A stretch of DNA of 46,160 nt from a virus. The DNA is taken from positions 1-46,160 of IMG/VR virus record IMGVR_UViG_3300046028_001430; one strand, given 5' to 3'. The notes under the pieces were generated by a model. The model did no database searches and had not been told where the DNA came from. It was given only the letters and a program-made list of their open reading frames with translations. Within the stretch, counting starts at the first letter, position 1. Every line of letters starts with the position of its first letter. Below, in pieces: positions 30,435 to 37,344 of this stretch. A program made the position numbers and the translations under genes.

Positions 30435-31532
30435 TTATGCTACTGCCGCTACTACGTACTTGCCAAAGCGTTTGTGGAACTCATCAAAGTTTTTCAACTT
30501 GTTAGGCACAAAAGGCAAGTTAAAAGTTGTTAACGCTACACGTGCGCCCATAACAGTAACTTCTGTTGTAAAGTTTTCCATCATAAACTTAAAGAAGTAA
30601 TCTGCCATAGTGTGCCATTTAGCATTATCTTCCTTGCCAATCTTAGTGTACGCATCTTTCAACTCGTAACACATACTCATTGTCAAACTGTACATAGCAC
30701 TAATTTCTTTAACAGCAAGTTCTGTAACCTTGCCATTTAAAATGTCTGTTGGGTTAGGCATTTTAGCAGAAATCTTTCTATGCGCCATAAACTTAACAGC
30801 AGTACCTTCACCAATAGTACCTGCTACAATATCTGTAGTAGTGCTATCTGCCATGCCGTCGTCTAACAACTCACTAACAAACGTCCAGCTACGAGGTGTT
30901 GCAAAACTACGACTTGAACTTTTTGGATCAAAGTCATACAAATCTTGTTTAGCAAAACTAATGTAACCAATAACGTCTTTGTTAATGCGATTTTCAGTAG
31001 CCCATTGTAACCAGCTATCAAAGTCTACACGCATTTCTAAATGCACAAACCTGTTAGCAAGTGGACTTGGCATTCTGTAGCTAACACCTTTGTCACCATC
31101 CCTGTTACCTGCCGCTACCAACACAACGTTATCAGGCAGTTTATACTTGCCTACACGTCTGTTCAATACAAGTTGATAAGCAACTGCCTGCACACTCGGC
31201 GCCGCACTGTTCATCTCATCTAAAAACAATACCACAATCGGATATTGTGCAGCCATTTCTTCTGTGGGCAAATCAATTGGCGGAGCCCAATCCATCACGC
31301 CCAAGTCTTTGTTAAAGTAAGGAATACCACGTATGTCCGTCGGGTCCATTTGTGCCAAGCGTAAGTCAATCATCAACCCGCCCATGTCCTTAGTAATACC
31401 TTCTACTAATTCACTTTTACCAATACCTGGAGGACCCCATAAAAATAATGGGCGTTGTTTTGTAAAGCAACGTAAAATTGCCGCCTTTGCTTCTGTTGCT
31501 GTAACAGTTCTATTTTCAGTCATTGCCGCCAT
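30435..31532 (-). CDS. MoxR-family AAA+ ATPase
   Basis: A 365-residue ATPase with Walker A GPPGIGKS at 33-40 and Walker B VLFLDEMNSA at 101-110, followed by sensor 1 VLVAAGNRDG. MoxR-type ATPases work with VWA proteins to activate or remodel protein complexes; the VWA partner is encoded just downstream. GGAAGGA eight bases before 31532 supports this start over a second ATG at 31523. It has its own consensus promoter and an intrinsic terminator directly after the stop, making a defined transcription unit. From memory, marine T4-like phages carry a similar gene annotated as CobS-like. Confidence 0.9.
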   Translation of the reverse strand: MAAMTENRTVTATEAKAAILRCFTKQRPLFLWGPPGIGKSELVEGITKDMGGLMIDLRLAQMDPTDIRGIPYFNKDLGVMDWAPPIDLPTEEMAAQYPIVVLFLDEMNSAAPSVQAVAYQLVLNRRVGKYKLPDNVVLVAAGNRDGDKGVSYRMPSPLANRFVHLEMRVDFDSWLQWATENRINKDVIGYISFAKQDLYDFDPKSSSRSFATPRSWTFVSELLDDGMADSTTTDIVAGTIGEGTAVKFMAHRKISAKMPNPTDILNGKVTELAVKEISAMYSLTMSMCYELKDAYTKIGKEDNAKWHTMADYFFKFMMENFTTEVTVMGARVALTTFNLPFVPNKLKNFDEFHKRFGKYVVAAVA

Positions 31533-31573
31533 TTTAAATCCTTCCTAATTAATTATTAAATGTAACAAAACAG

Positions 31574-31602
31574 ATTATACTATCAAATTCTTGTTTTGTC
31601 AA
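31574..31602 (-). promoter_or_regulatory. Consensus sigma-70 promoter of the MoxR gene
   Basis: TTGACA (31602-31597), 17 bases, TATAAT (31579-31574), about 42 bases upstream of the ATG. It lies in the gap after the 54-residue membrane-protein gene. Confidence 0.88.
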
Positions 31603-31609
31603 GTGCTGA

Positions 31610-31774
31610 TTAATCACCAACAATACCTGCGGCAATTTCCCAAACTACCCAACCAACAGCAAAGTTACCTAATAGGTCATGTAACGCCGATCCATTCTCA
31701 CCAAGTAATCCTAATGTTACATAACCGATGATTAACATTATTGAAATTAAAATACGTTGTAAATTTTTACTCAT
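31610..31774 (-). CDS. 54-residue small membrane protein
   Basis: A short frame MSKNLQRILISIMLIIGYV... ending AAGIVGD. It has a basic N-terminus, a hydrophobic segment at about residues 8-23 and a second at about 36-52 (FAVGWVVWEIAAGIV), separated by a polar stretch with NGSALHD, so it is probably a two-pass hairpin or a single-pass membrane protein. The ATG overlaps the stop of the LPD29 gene (TAATG). It fills an otherwise empty 225-base gap. A role such as host membrane modification or superinfection exclusion is only a guess. Confidence 0.72.
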   Translation of the reverse strand: MSKNLQRILISIMLIIGYVTLGLLGENGSALHDLLGNFAVGWVVWEIAAGIVGD

Positions 31775-32184
31775 TACGCAAACTCCTTTTCTTTTGTGCA
31801 GGTATATGGCTCATCCCATTCACCTACGTTTAAATGAATGTAATAGGCAATGTGGAAATAATCTATTTGCGAATCACTTTTATCAAACCAAGCACGACCA
31901 CCGGCACGAGCCGGGGCACACTTGATAATTTCTAATACCTGTTCAAAGAACGCTTCGTACTTGCCATAGTTATATAAATGATATTCGTTAATTTGAACAT
32001 ATTTACGTTTAGTAGGTAAATGACCATCGTCAAACACTTCAGCAAAGTCAACTGGACCTTGTTTAATAGTTACATCAACTGAACTGCCCGCATAACCTTT
32101 ACGTACACCAAATTTGAATTTAGGAAATGTTGCTTTAAGTTCGTCACGTATTGCTTTTACATCTTGTGCGCTAATATAAGCCAT
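31774..32184 (-). CDS. LPD29 domain protein
   Basis: A 136-residue protein matching the LPD29 family: YISAQDVKAIRDELKATFP at the N-terminus, FKFGVRKGY, a DVTIKQGP strand and the C-terminal DYFHIAYYIHLNVGEWD. LPD29 domains were described as parts of large polyvalent proteins of phages and conjugative elements; stand-alone copies are common in phages. The biochemical role is unknown. AGGAGT seven bases upstream and a consensus promoter 34 bases upstream define the start of a two-gene unit with the small membrane protein. Confidence 0.82.
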   Translation of the reverse strand: MAYISAQDVKAIRDELKATFPKFKFGVRKGYAGSSVDVTIKQGPVDFAEVFDDGHLPTKRKYVQINEYHLYNYGKYEAFFEQVLEIIKCAPARAGGRAWFDKSDSQIDYFHIAYYIHLNVGEWDEPYTCTKEKEFA

Positions 32185-32217
32185 TTATTACTCCTGTGTT
32201 GTTAGTGTATGTGTAAC

Positions 32218-32246
32218 ATTATACAGTCAATTTACCAAAATGTCAA
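32218..32246 (-). promoter_or_regulatory. Consensus sigma-70 promoter of the LPD29 gene
   Basis: TTGACA (32246-32241), 17 bases, TATAAT (32223-32218). It lies between the stop of the HD-hydrolase gene and the LPD29 start. Confidence 0.88.
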
Positions 32247-32249
32247 CCG

Positions 32250-32780
32250 TTATTTGCCATCCAATTTAGCAAGTCCAGCCGCTAGTGTAGCTTTAGCACG
32301 AGCCAACAGTGTTGCATCACCGTCAGTCATTACTTCAAGCATTGCGGCTTTCTCTTTAAGGTACACCCTGGCAAAGCCCGGATCATGCTCAACAATACTA
32401 GCAGTGTTTGACAACAAGTCAGCAAGTTTGATTGTTTTAGCATCGGCACACGCACTAGCAGTGTGTGCTAAATCAATAGCCTTGCGCACTGCTCTGTTAC
32501 CGTCGGCGGTAGTACTAACATCAGTCAAGTCTGCTACGTACATTGCAACAATTGGACCAAACTCTGCACGGATAGCCTCGATAGTAACACCAGTATCTTC
32601 TACGGTGTCATGCAACCAAGCGGCCGCTAGCATTTCGTCTGTGTGGGGAACAGTGGCAACAATAGCCGCAACTTCGGCAGGATGAACAATGTAGTCTTCA
32701 CCTGTGTATTTTCGTTTATGACCGATTGCGCGATGCGCATGTGCAGCAAATGCTCTTGCTCTGCTTACTAATGATGACAT
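32250..32780 (-). CDS. HD-domain hydrolase, small alarmone hydrolase type
   Basis: A 176-residue single-domain HD protein close to the hydrolase domain of RelA/SpoT and to Mesh1-type small alarmone hydrolases. Visible are H33 in YIVHPAEVA, HD at 57-58 in AAWLHDTVEDT with the downstream E61-D62 pair required for (p)ppGpp hydrolysis, and D121 in KLADLLSN. No synthetase, TGS or ACT domain is present. The predicted reaction is removal of the 3'-diphosphate from (p)ppGpp, which could keep the host from a stringent response during infection; action on another nucleotide is possible. AGGAGT precedes the ATG and a near-consensus promoter lies 26 bases upstream, so it is a single-gene unit. Confidence 0.85.
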   Translation of the reverse strand: MSSLVSRARAFAAHAHRAIGHKRKYTGEDYIVHPAEVAAIVATVPHTDEMLAAAWLHDTVEDTGVTIEAIRAEFGPIVAMYVADLTDVSTTADGNRAVRKAIDLAHTASACADAKTIKLADLLSNTASIVEHDPGFARVYLKEKAAMLEVMTDGDATLLARAKATLAAGLAKLDGK

Positions 32781-32805
32781 GTTTGACTCCTAACTATTAA
32801 GTGCT

Positions 32806-32834
32806 ATTATACACTCTTAATAGGTAAAAGTCAA
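32806..32834 (-). promoter_or_regulatory. Near-consensus sigma-70 promoter of the HD-hydrolase gene
   Basis: TTGACT (32834-32829), 17 bases, TATAAT (32811-32806) in the gap between the lipoprotein gene and the HD gene. One mismatch in the -35 box. Confidence 0.82.
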
Positions 32835-32837
32835 TCG

Positions 32838-32948
32838 TTAATTTGGATTATTATATGAGGAGGCGTGTCGACAGTTAAAACACGTATTAAATTTTGCACA
32901 ACCACTGAGAACTGCAACTGCTACTGCCATTGCAATAAGATACCGCAT
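32838..32948 (-). CDS. 36-residue small lipoprotein
   Basis: A short frame MRYLIAMAVAVAVLSGC followed by 19 polar residues including three more cysteines or histidines (FNTCFNCRH). The LSGC lipobox places the lipidated cysteine at residue 17, so the mature part is only about 20 residues anchored in a membrane. AAAGGA about seven bases upstream gives a ribosome-binding site. It follows a secreted-protein gene by 12 bases and shares its promoter. It could be a spanin-like, exclusion or envelope-modifying lipoprotein; the CxxC pair also suggests metal or disulfide use. Function unknown. Confidence 0.72.
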   Translation of the reverse strand: MRYLIAMAVAVAVLSGCAKFNTCFNCRHASSYNNPN

Positions 32949-32960
32949 ATAGGTCCTTTC

Positions 32961-33254
32961 TTAGTTGATTTGAACTAAAACACGACGATAACAAGCACAA
33001 TTACCATCATAAATGTTCTGATATTGGTAGATTGGTTCGTTGTTAGCTGGAACATAACTTGGTAGTGGTGTATACTGTGGTTGCTGTACCACTACAGTAC
33101 GAGGTTGTGCAATAATATAACCTAGTGTACCACCAACAATTAATGGAAGTAATACGTCATTACCGTTGCTATGATAGTATCGATTGTAATAACCATCTGC
33201 GGCTGCAGTGGTGCTAAGTGATAATAACAGTGTTGCTAGTAATAGCTTCTTCAT
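32961..33254 (-). CDS. Secreted protein with signal peptide
   Basis: A 97-residue protein with a clear signal peptide (MKKLLLATLLLSLSTTAAADG; cleavage expected near AAA-DG). The mature part has a glycine-containing hydrophobic segment VLLPLIVGGTLGYIIAQ (about 34-50), then a Pro/Gln/Tyr-rich stretch and two cysteines (NCACYRR). It is probably periplasmic or outer-membrane associated. GGAGTAAGAC before the ATG and a perfect promoter just upstream support expression. With the lipoprotein gene it forms a two-gene envelope unit. A glycine-zipper-like membrane role is possible; no family recognised. Confidence 0.75.
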   Translation of the reverse strand: MKKLLLATLLLSLSTTAAADGYYNRYYHSNGNDVLLPLIVGGTLGYIIAQPRTVVVQQPQYTPLPSYVPANNEPIYQYQNIYDGNCACYRRVLVQIN

Positions 33255-33278
33255 GTCTTACTCCTTATTAATGTCTAT

Positions 33279-33307
33279 ATTATACTATTAAAGTTCTTGA
33301 TTGTCAA
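33279..33307 (-). promoter_or_regulatory. Consensus sigma-70 promoter of the secreted protein/lipoprotein unit
   Basis: TTGACA (33307-33302), 17 bases, TATAAT (33284-33279), with the -35 box inside the end of the upstream 109-residue gene. Start point predicted near 33272, 18 bases before the ATG. Confidence 0.9.
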
Positions 33308-33617
33308 GATATTGTTGTAGGTTGTTAGCATGTAGGCTTAACATCATAGCATCACGGTCGCTGACAATGTGTATGGTCTTACGATTTTGTACGTAATACG
33401 GCTCCTTAAACCAACGCTCTAGCTGTACAAACGTTTTAGGACGTATATCGTGACTAAGTTCAAACTTATAGAATTTAACATGTTTACGTACTTCCAAATA
33501 GGCTCTTTGGGTCAATCGTAAACTGTTGTGATTAGTTGGATTATACCACCAACTGCTAGGACTTACTGAGTATGGAGTTAAAGCGTAAAACTTAGCCTGC
33601 CATTCTGCTTGTAACAT
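33288..33617 (-). CDS. 109-residue conserved hypothetical protein
   Basis: A soluble protein with YKFELSHDIRPKTFVQLERWF (split near residues 50-70), PYYVQNRKTIHIVSDRDAMML and a final HANNLQQYLDN helix. From memory this pattern recurs in marine T4-like phages. No catalytic motif recognised. It starts 3 bases after the stop of the next upstream gene; its last codons overlap a promoter. Confidence 0.68.
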   Translation of the reverse strand: MLQAEWQAKFYALTPYSVSPSSWWYNPTNHNSLRLTQRAYLEVRKHVKFYKFELSHDIRPKTFVQLERWFKEPYYVQNRKTIHIVSDRDAMMLSLHANNLQQYLDNQEL

Positions 33618-33619
33618 GA

Positions 33620-33907
33620 TTATGGATAGATGATATCGCCAGCTTTAAGTAGTACAACTGAAAACTTTTCTGACTTAAACAGCGTATTAAGTTTCTTAGC
33701 GAGATTGATTGCGTGACCGGGGTTACTAAATGACACTTTCTTGTATTTTGGACCAGGGTAGGCTACAAGTATGTTTTGCGTTTTTAGATTGATTGGTTGA
33801 TTGTCAAAGAAGACTGCCCAGATACCTTCTGAATCCAGAATCTGATCACTCTTGTAATTTGTTTTATTAACATGCTCTAATAGTACTGTCGGCTTTGGTC
33901 TTGACAT
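33620..33907 (-). CDS. 95-residue conserved hypothetical protein
   Basis: Begins MSRPKPTVLLEHVNKTNYKS; contains EGIWAVFFDNQPINLKT, KKVSFSNPGHAINLAKKLN and a hydrophobic C-terminus VVLLKAGDIIYP. AAGGATAC before the ATG is a plausible ribosome-binding site. No membrane segment is long enough to be certain. Resembles conserved small unknowns of marine phages by memory only. Confidence 0.65.
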   Translation of the reverse strand: MSRPKPTVLLEHVNKTNYKSDQILDSEGIWAVFFDNQPINLKTQNILVAYPGPKYKKVSFSNPGHAINLAKKLNTLFKSEKFSVVLLKAGDIIYP

Positions 33908-33956
33908 AAAGTATCCTTGCTACGTTTATTTATGCCAATTAACTACATATATAATT

Positions 33957-34178
33957 CTAAAAACCTCCGCCATCCATCTCAATATTAACTACTGCTTCGG
34001 CTTCTTCTGCTTCTTTAATAGCAGTTAATGCTGCAATTTGTGCTAGTAATTCAAATATATCGTTGTGTAAATTTCTAACATCTGTGGCAGATAGTGTTAG
34101 ATCTTTACTGTTAGTTTGATTCATTACCTTAACTCGGTTGTTAAATGCCTTTAAATGCAGGCTAAGTTGATTCTCCAT
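33957..34178 (-). CDS. 73-residue conserved small phage protein
   Basis: The start is placed at the ATG of MENQLSLHLK, preceded by GGGGG six or so bases upstream; starts at 34181 or 34190 are also open. The product has a helical core (LSATDVRNLHNDIFELLAQIA is the region around residues 28-48) and an acidic end closing with EMDGGGF. That C-terminus is, as I recall, typical of a conserved pelagic phage family of unknown function. It overlaps the upstream gene by 17 bases. Confidence 0.68.
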   Translation of the reverse strand: MENQLSLHLKAFNNRVKVMNQTNSKDLTLSATDVRNLHNDIFELLAQIAALTAIKEAEEAEAVVNIEMDGGGF

Positions 34179-34728
34179 CATGACCCCCATTTGCTATTTT
34201 TAATTGAATATTTCGTTCTTCTTGTGTTTTGAATGGACCTTGATATGGATACCTATTTAAAGTAATTAATTTTGGACAATAGCTTTTTACCCATCCATTA
34301 TTAAACTGTACAATATAGTATCCTGCACAGAAGAAACTCTTACTTTTGCTACCTTTAGTAAACACTGGCAACTTATGTTGTACGTCCCATAAAGCATTTT
34401 GCGGTTTATTTTCGCAAGGGTATCCGTATACTTCGTGGGTTTCTTTTGCTACTTTAGTTACTTTGGTTTTATCAATAATAATGTTATATCGATCGCTTAA
34501 CAGTTTTAGACTACTAAACTGTTCACGCTGGCCGTCATGTACTAATGTAACACCTTTGTTACCGTCATTGGCAAGAATAGTAGCAACTTTGGTACCGTCA
34601 CTTTCAACTACCCAACATTTATTCTTTACAATGGTTCGTGCTAATAAATTAAATACTGGTCCTTCACAACTATCTGCACCTACGCAGGTTTTTTCAAATT
34701 GACAAAAGCGTTTATACTGTTCCGACAT
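34162..34728 (-). CDS. 188-residue conserved hypothetical protein
   Basis: The start at MSEQYKRF is favoured by GGA seven bases upstream; an ATG at 34740 is also in frame. Two N-terminal cysteines and two more (CQFEKTCVGADSC) could bind metal. The C-terminal half contains YGYPCENKPQNALWDVQHKLP, FFCAGYYIVQF and SYCPKLITLNRYPYQGPF (broken here into parts). I recall relatives in marine T4-like phages without known function. It overlaps the DUF3307 gene by 17 bases. Confidence 0.68.
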   Translation of the reverse strand: MSEQYKRFCQFEKTCVGADSCEGPVFNLLARTIVKNKCWVVESDGTKVATILANDGNKGVTLVHDGQREQFSSLKLLSDRYNIIIDKTKVTKVAKETHEVYGYPCENKPQNALWDVQHKLPVFTKGSKSKSFFCAGYYIVQFNNGWVKSYCPKLITLNRYPYQGPFKTQEERNIQLKIANGGHDGEST

Positions 34729-35077
34729 AGATAATTCCAATATATGTTAAGTAATGCAGTCCTTGATCTGCACCCATCCAAACCCAAAACATGCGATCTG
34801 TGGTGCTTAGGCCCTTATTTAGTTGTTGTTTTGCCCAATCGATGTGATAGTGTAGAACAAAGTCTAAGAACGCTAGACCAATAATAACGTTAGCATGATT
34901 GACAAAGCACACTAGGATTAAGAATGTCCAGCTAGCATGCACTAATGAGTGATGAATACCACCCGTGGCACCGTATATACCTTTTTCACGCAGCATGTAA
35001 TCATACTGCATAATAAAATCAGCAATAAAATGTTTAATGCCAAACAATGCCAATAAGACAAAGACGGTAGTAGTCAT
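34712..35077 (-). CDS. DUF3307 family membrane protein
   Basis: A 121-residue integral membrane protein with the DUF3307 pattern: KHFIADFIMQ at residues 15-24, GGIHHSLVHA near 39-48, DFVLHYHIDWAK near 72-83 and DQGLHYLTY close to the end. Three or four hydrophobic segments are visible. The conserved His and Asp residues in the membrane could bind metal. Function is unknown; the family occurs in phages and bacteria. It follows queD with two bases between them, so it belongs to the queD transcript. Confidence 0.82.
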   Translation of the reverse strand: MTTTVFVLLALFGIKHFIADFIMQYDYMLREKGIYGATGGIHHSLVHASWTFLILVCFVNHANVIIGLAFLDFVLHYHIDWAKQQLNKGLSTTDRMFWVWMGADQGLHYLTYIGIIYVGTV

Positions 35078-35079
35078 AG

Positions 35080-35631
35080 TTAGCCTCTAATAAAAGTACT
35101 GCGTGACTTAGGAGTTTCCCACCAATCAATACGATCCACGGTTACATTTAACTTTTTCATCTTAGCGTCGACTAACTCTGCCATCCAGCTGGATAAGTTT
35201 TCGCTAGTAGGAACAAAGTCTACAATAAAGAAACCTTCGTAGTATTCATACTCCGGTGTGTTCGGTTCCAAGTCACTCAAATCAAGCGTACTACCTGCGT
35301 ATTGATCTGTTTCTGGAATATACACTGGAATCATTGCACGTGTGCCAATTAATTGACCAAACAATGGGTCATTAACATCCAGCATAAACTGATGATCAAT
35401 ATATTCATTAATCCATTTCTTCAACCATTCTAAATGACGAAAGTCTGTTACCATACCTGTTGCATCTAATGTGCCAGTCGGGCTCTTTAAGAACACTTGC
35501 ATCTTGCCCTCGTGTCCATGTAAATGTCTGCAAGCGCATTTCAAATCTGCAGCATACTCGCCATTTAATTGCTGGCTCCACACCCGATGACCGTAGCAAA
35601 ACTCGAACGTCTTATCTATTACATGTGCCAT
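35080..35631 (-). CDS. queD: 6-carboxytetrahydropterin synthase (QueD)
   Basis: A 183-residue T-fold enzyme converting 7,8-dihydroneopterin triphosphate to 6-carboxy-tetrahydropterin, the second step of preQ0 synthesis. Zinc ligands are H15 in FCYGHRV and H38/H40 in HLHGH; the catalytic cysteine is C34 in the C-x3-HGH motif; GMVTDFRHL (59-67) and PTSENL are standard. It is longer than bacterial QueD (about 120) because of an insertion around residues 90-135. FolE and QueE, the flanking steps, are encoded in the same strand block. It has its own promoter. Confidence 0.9.
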   Translation of the reverse strand: MAHVIDKTFEFCYGHRVWSQQLNGEYAADLKCACRHLHGHEGKMQVFLKSPTGTLDATGMVTDFRHLEWLKKWINEYIDHQFMLDVNDPLFGQLIGTRAMIPVYIPETDQYAGSTLDLSDLEPNTPEYEYYEGFFIVDFVPTSENLSSWMAELVDAKMKKLNVTVDRIDWWETPKSRSTFIRG

Positions 35632-35656
35632 ATTATTTTCTCCATATTGTTATATT

Positions 35657-35685
35657 AGTATACATATTTTTTAATTTATTGTCAA
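35657..35685 (-). promoter_or_regulatory. Sigma-70 promoter of queD
   Basis: TTGACA (35685-35680), 17 bases, TATACT (35662-35657), in the 98-base gap between the DnaQ-like gene and queD. One mismatch in the -10 box. An imperfect palindrome CCTATAATTTTACAGG lies just upstream at about 35700-35715. Confidence 0.82.
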
Positions 35686-35729
35686 ACTCTAATTCAGTGC
35701 CTATAATTTTACAGGCCAGTATAAGATAA

Positions 35730-36314
35730 CTAGATAATTTTAGCATCATGTAATAAGTTTTCAAGCCCACGTTGTCGCTCTAAGAACTTAAAGAATAGTG
35801 CGAGAGTATTAACTGCATCAATGTCTGCTCTGTGCGCTGTGCCTTTGAACTGTAGTTTAAACGTGCCCATAGCACTAGCAAGCCCGCCACTAGGATTCTT
35901 GCCACGTGCAAACATCATAAACGTATAGAACGTTTTACAATCAATCCAACGACGACCGAAGTGTGGAAAGTCTGCATAATTTTTACAGAACTCATCTAAC
36001 AGTTCTCTACTATCACCACCACCCCAAGTGATTGGGTTGATCCAAGTGTTATGTTGTTTGATTAAGTCACTGAGTTCACGTGCAACTGTAGCATGACTTA
36101 CACAGTTTAATCTAATATCGTGATCAGTAATACCAGTCAAATCGATAATAAATTGATCAATCGGCTCGTTTGGATCGATATACCATTTCTTAGTTATGTA
36201 ATTTTCAAACTTATCATTGGCACTGCCAATGGCAATACCAACCTGAATGATCTTACCACTGGGTTGGTTTAATTCTAAGTCTAGTGCTAAAAACTTCTGT
36301 GATTTATCTATCAA
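35730..36314 (-). CDS. DnaQ-like 3'-5' exonuclease (DEDDh)
   Basis: A 194-residue exonuclease of the RNase T/DnaQ superfamily. Exo I is DLELNQ (D12, E14), Exo II lies in WGGGDSRELLDEF, and Exo III is HRADIDA, whose His marks the DEDDh subtype. The fold processes single-stranded DNA or RNA 3' ends. As a stand-alone phage gene next to a FEN-type 5'-3' exonuclease, it may serve replication proofreading, repair or RNA turnover. It starts ten bases after the stop of the exonuclease gene and shares its transcript. Confidence 0.87.
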   Translation of the reverse strand: MIDKSQKFLALDLELNQPSGKIIQVGIAIGSANDKFENYITKKWYIDPNEPIDQFIIDLTGITDHDIRLNCVSHATVARELSDLIKQHNTWINPITWGGGDSRELLDEFCKNYADFPHFGRRWIDCKTFYTFMMFARGKNPSGGLASAMGTFKLQFKGTAHRADIDAVNTLALFFKFLERQRGLENLLHDAKII

Positions 36315-36324
36315 AATTTACTTT

Positions 36325-37344
36325 CTAATTAATTAAATGATACAATGTTACTGCTTGCGCAGGATAACTAGCACACATCCATTCTGCCATGTTGCTGGCA
36401 TTGTCGCTTAGTTTAACTAGGTCATACTTGCCGCAGAACTTTAAGAACTGCGCACCTACCATAGGACGATTAAGTGCAGTTGCATTAGCTTTGATAGTTT
36501 CTTCTATCATAAGTTTATACTCTTTAGGCTGTGCTGCTAAGTCTACTAACGTAACGTTACGATTGTAGTCATCTAGCACACGATGCTCATCACCGTTATG
36601 ATCAGTCCAACGTTGTAGCATTAGGTTATTCCAAGCATAACCTTGTTTGTCTTTGTCACCAAACGCTTCTTCTAGACCTACTTTGTTCTTAGTGCCTTTA
36701 GTACGTACACCGGGATACGCACTAAAGATATTATCAGTAGGGTCGCCACGTACACATTTTTCAAATAAGATGAACTTAGGATCTGGAATCTTTTTAGGTT
36801 CTTTAGTTTTCTTGTCTATAACAAGTTTACCTTTCTTATCGTATATACCGGTAAGGGTGTGTAATTCATCACTAATACCGTTGTATTGATTAACGTTATC
36901 ACTTAATAATTGATAAAAGTCCGTGTCACTTGACACAATAGTGTGATGGTCAGTTGGATGTGTTTGTATCCACCCTGCTACCAAGTCATCTGCTTCTAAG
37001 TTAGCATGTTGTAATACAGTGCAATTAGTCCGTTCAGCTAAGAACGTCTTCATAGCGTCAAAAGCGTCCCAGAACATTTGCTCTTCTTCTTGTTCTGCTT
37101 CAGTCTTGGCAGCACGTGCCACAGCGCGATTGGCTTTATACGGAGTATAAAAGTCTTTGCGCCAACTACGACCTTCTAGACACACGATAACGTGGTCTGC
37201 TTTTTGATCGCGCCATGCTTTGTTAATTGATGCTAGGGTAACGTGTATAGCAAAGCCTAACTTATCCCAGGTATCGCTTTGTCTATGTGCGCTGTGTCTA
37301 GCACGGAAAAATGTGTTTGCTGCATCTACGATTAAGTATCTCAT
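36325..37344 (-). CDS. 5'-3' exonuclease, T4 RNase H / FEN family
   Basis: A 339-residue nuclease with the metal-binding aspartates of the family: D7 in IVDAANTFFRAR, the E117/D119/D120 cluster in LEADDLVAGW and SSDTDF at 138-143, followed by a helix-hairpin-helix-like region (GDPTDNI). These enzymes remove RNA primers and 5' flaps during lagging-strand synthesis. The start codon is only six bases from the -10 box of a consensus promoter, so its mRNA should be leaderless; the CATGAG context has no ribosome-binding site apart from read-through of the upstream gene. Confidence 0.92.
   Translation of the reverse strand: MRYLIVDAANTFFRARHSAHRQSDTWDKLGFAIHVTLASINKAWRDQKADHVIVCLEGRSWRKDFYTPYKANRAVARAAKTEAEQEEEQMFWDAFDAMKTFLAERTNCTVLQHANLEADDLVAGWIQTHPTDHHTIVSSDTDFYQLLSDNVNQYNGISDELHTLTGIYDKKGKLVIDKKTKEPKKIPDPKFILFEKCVRGDPTDNIFSAYPGVRTKGTKNKVGLEEAFGDKDKQGYAWNNLMLQRWTDHNGDEHRVLDDYNRNVTLVDLAAQPKEYKLMIEETIKANATALNRPMVGAQFLKFCGKYDLVKLSDNASNMAEWMCASYPAQAVTLYHLIN

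Noticed and set aside
32209-32685. A 158-codon plus-strand frame
   Set aside because: Antisense to the HD-hydrolase gene, which has all catalytic residues; the plus-strand product is Ala/Ser-rich with no features.
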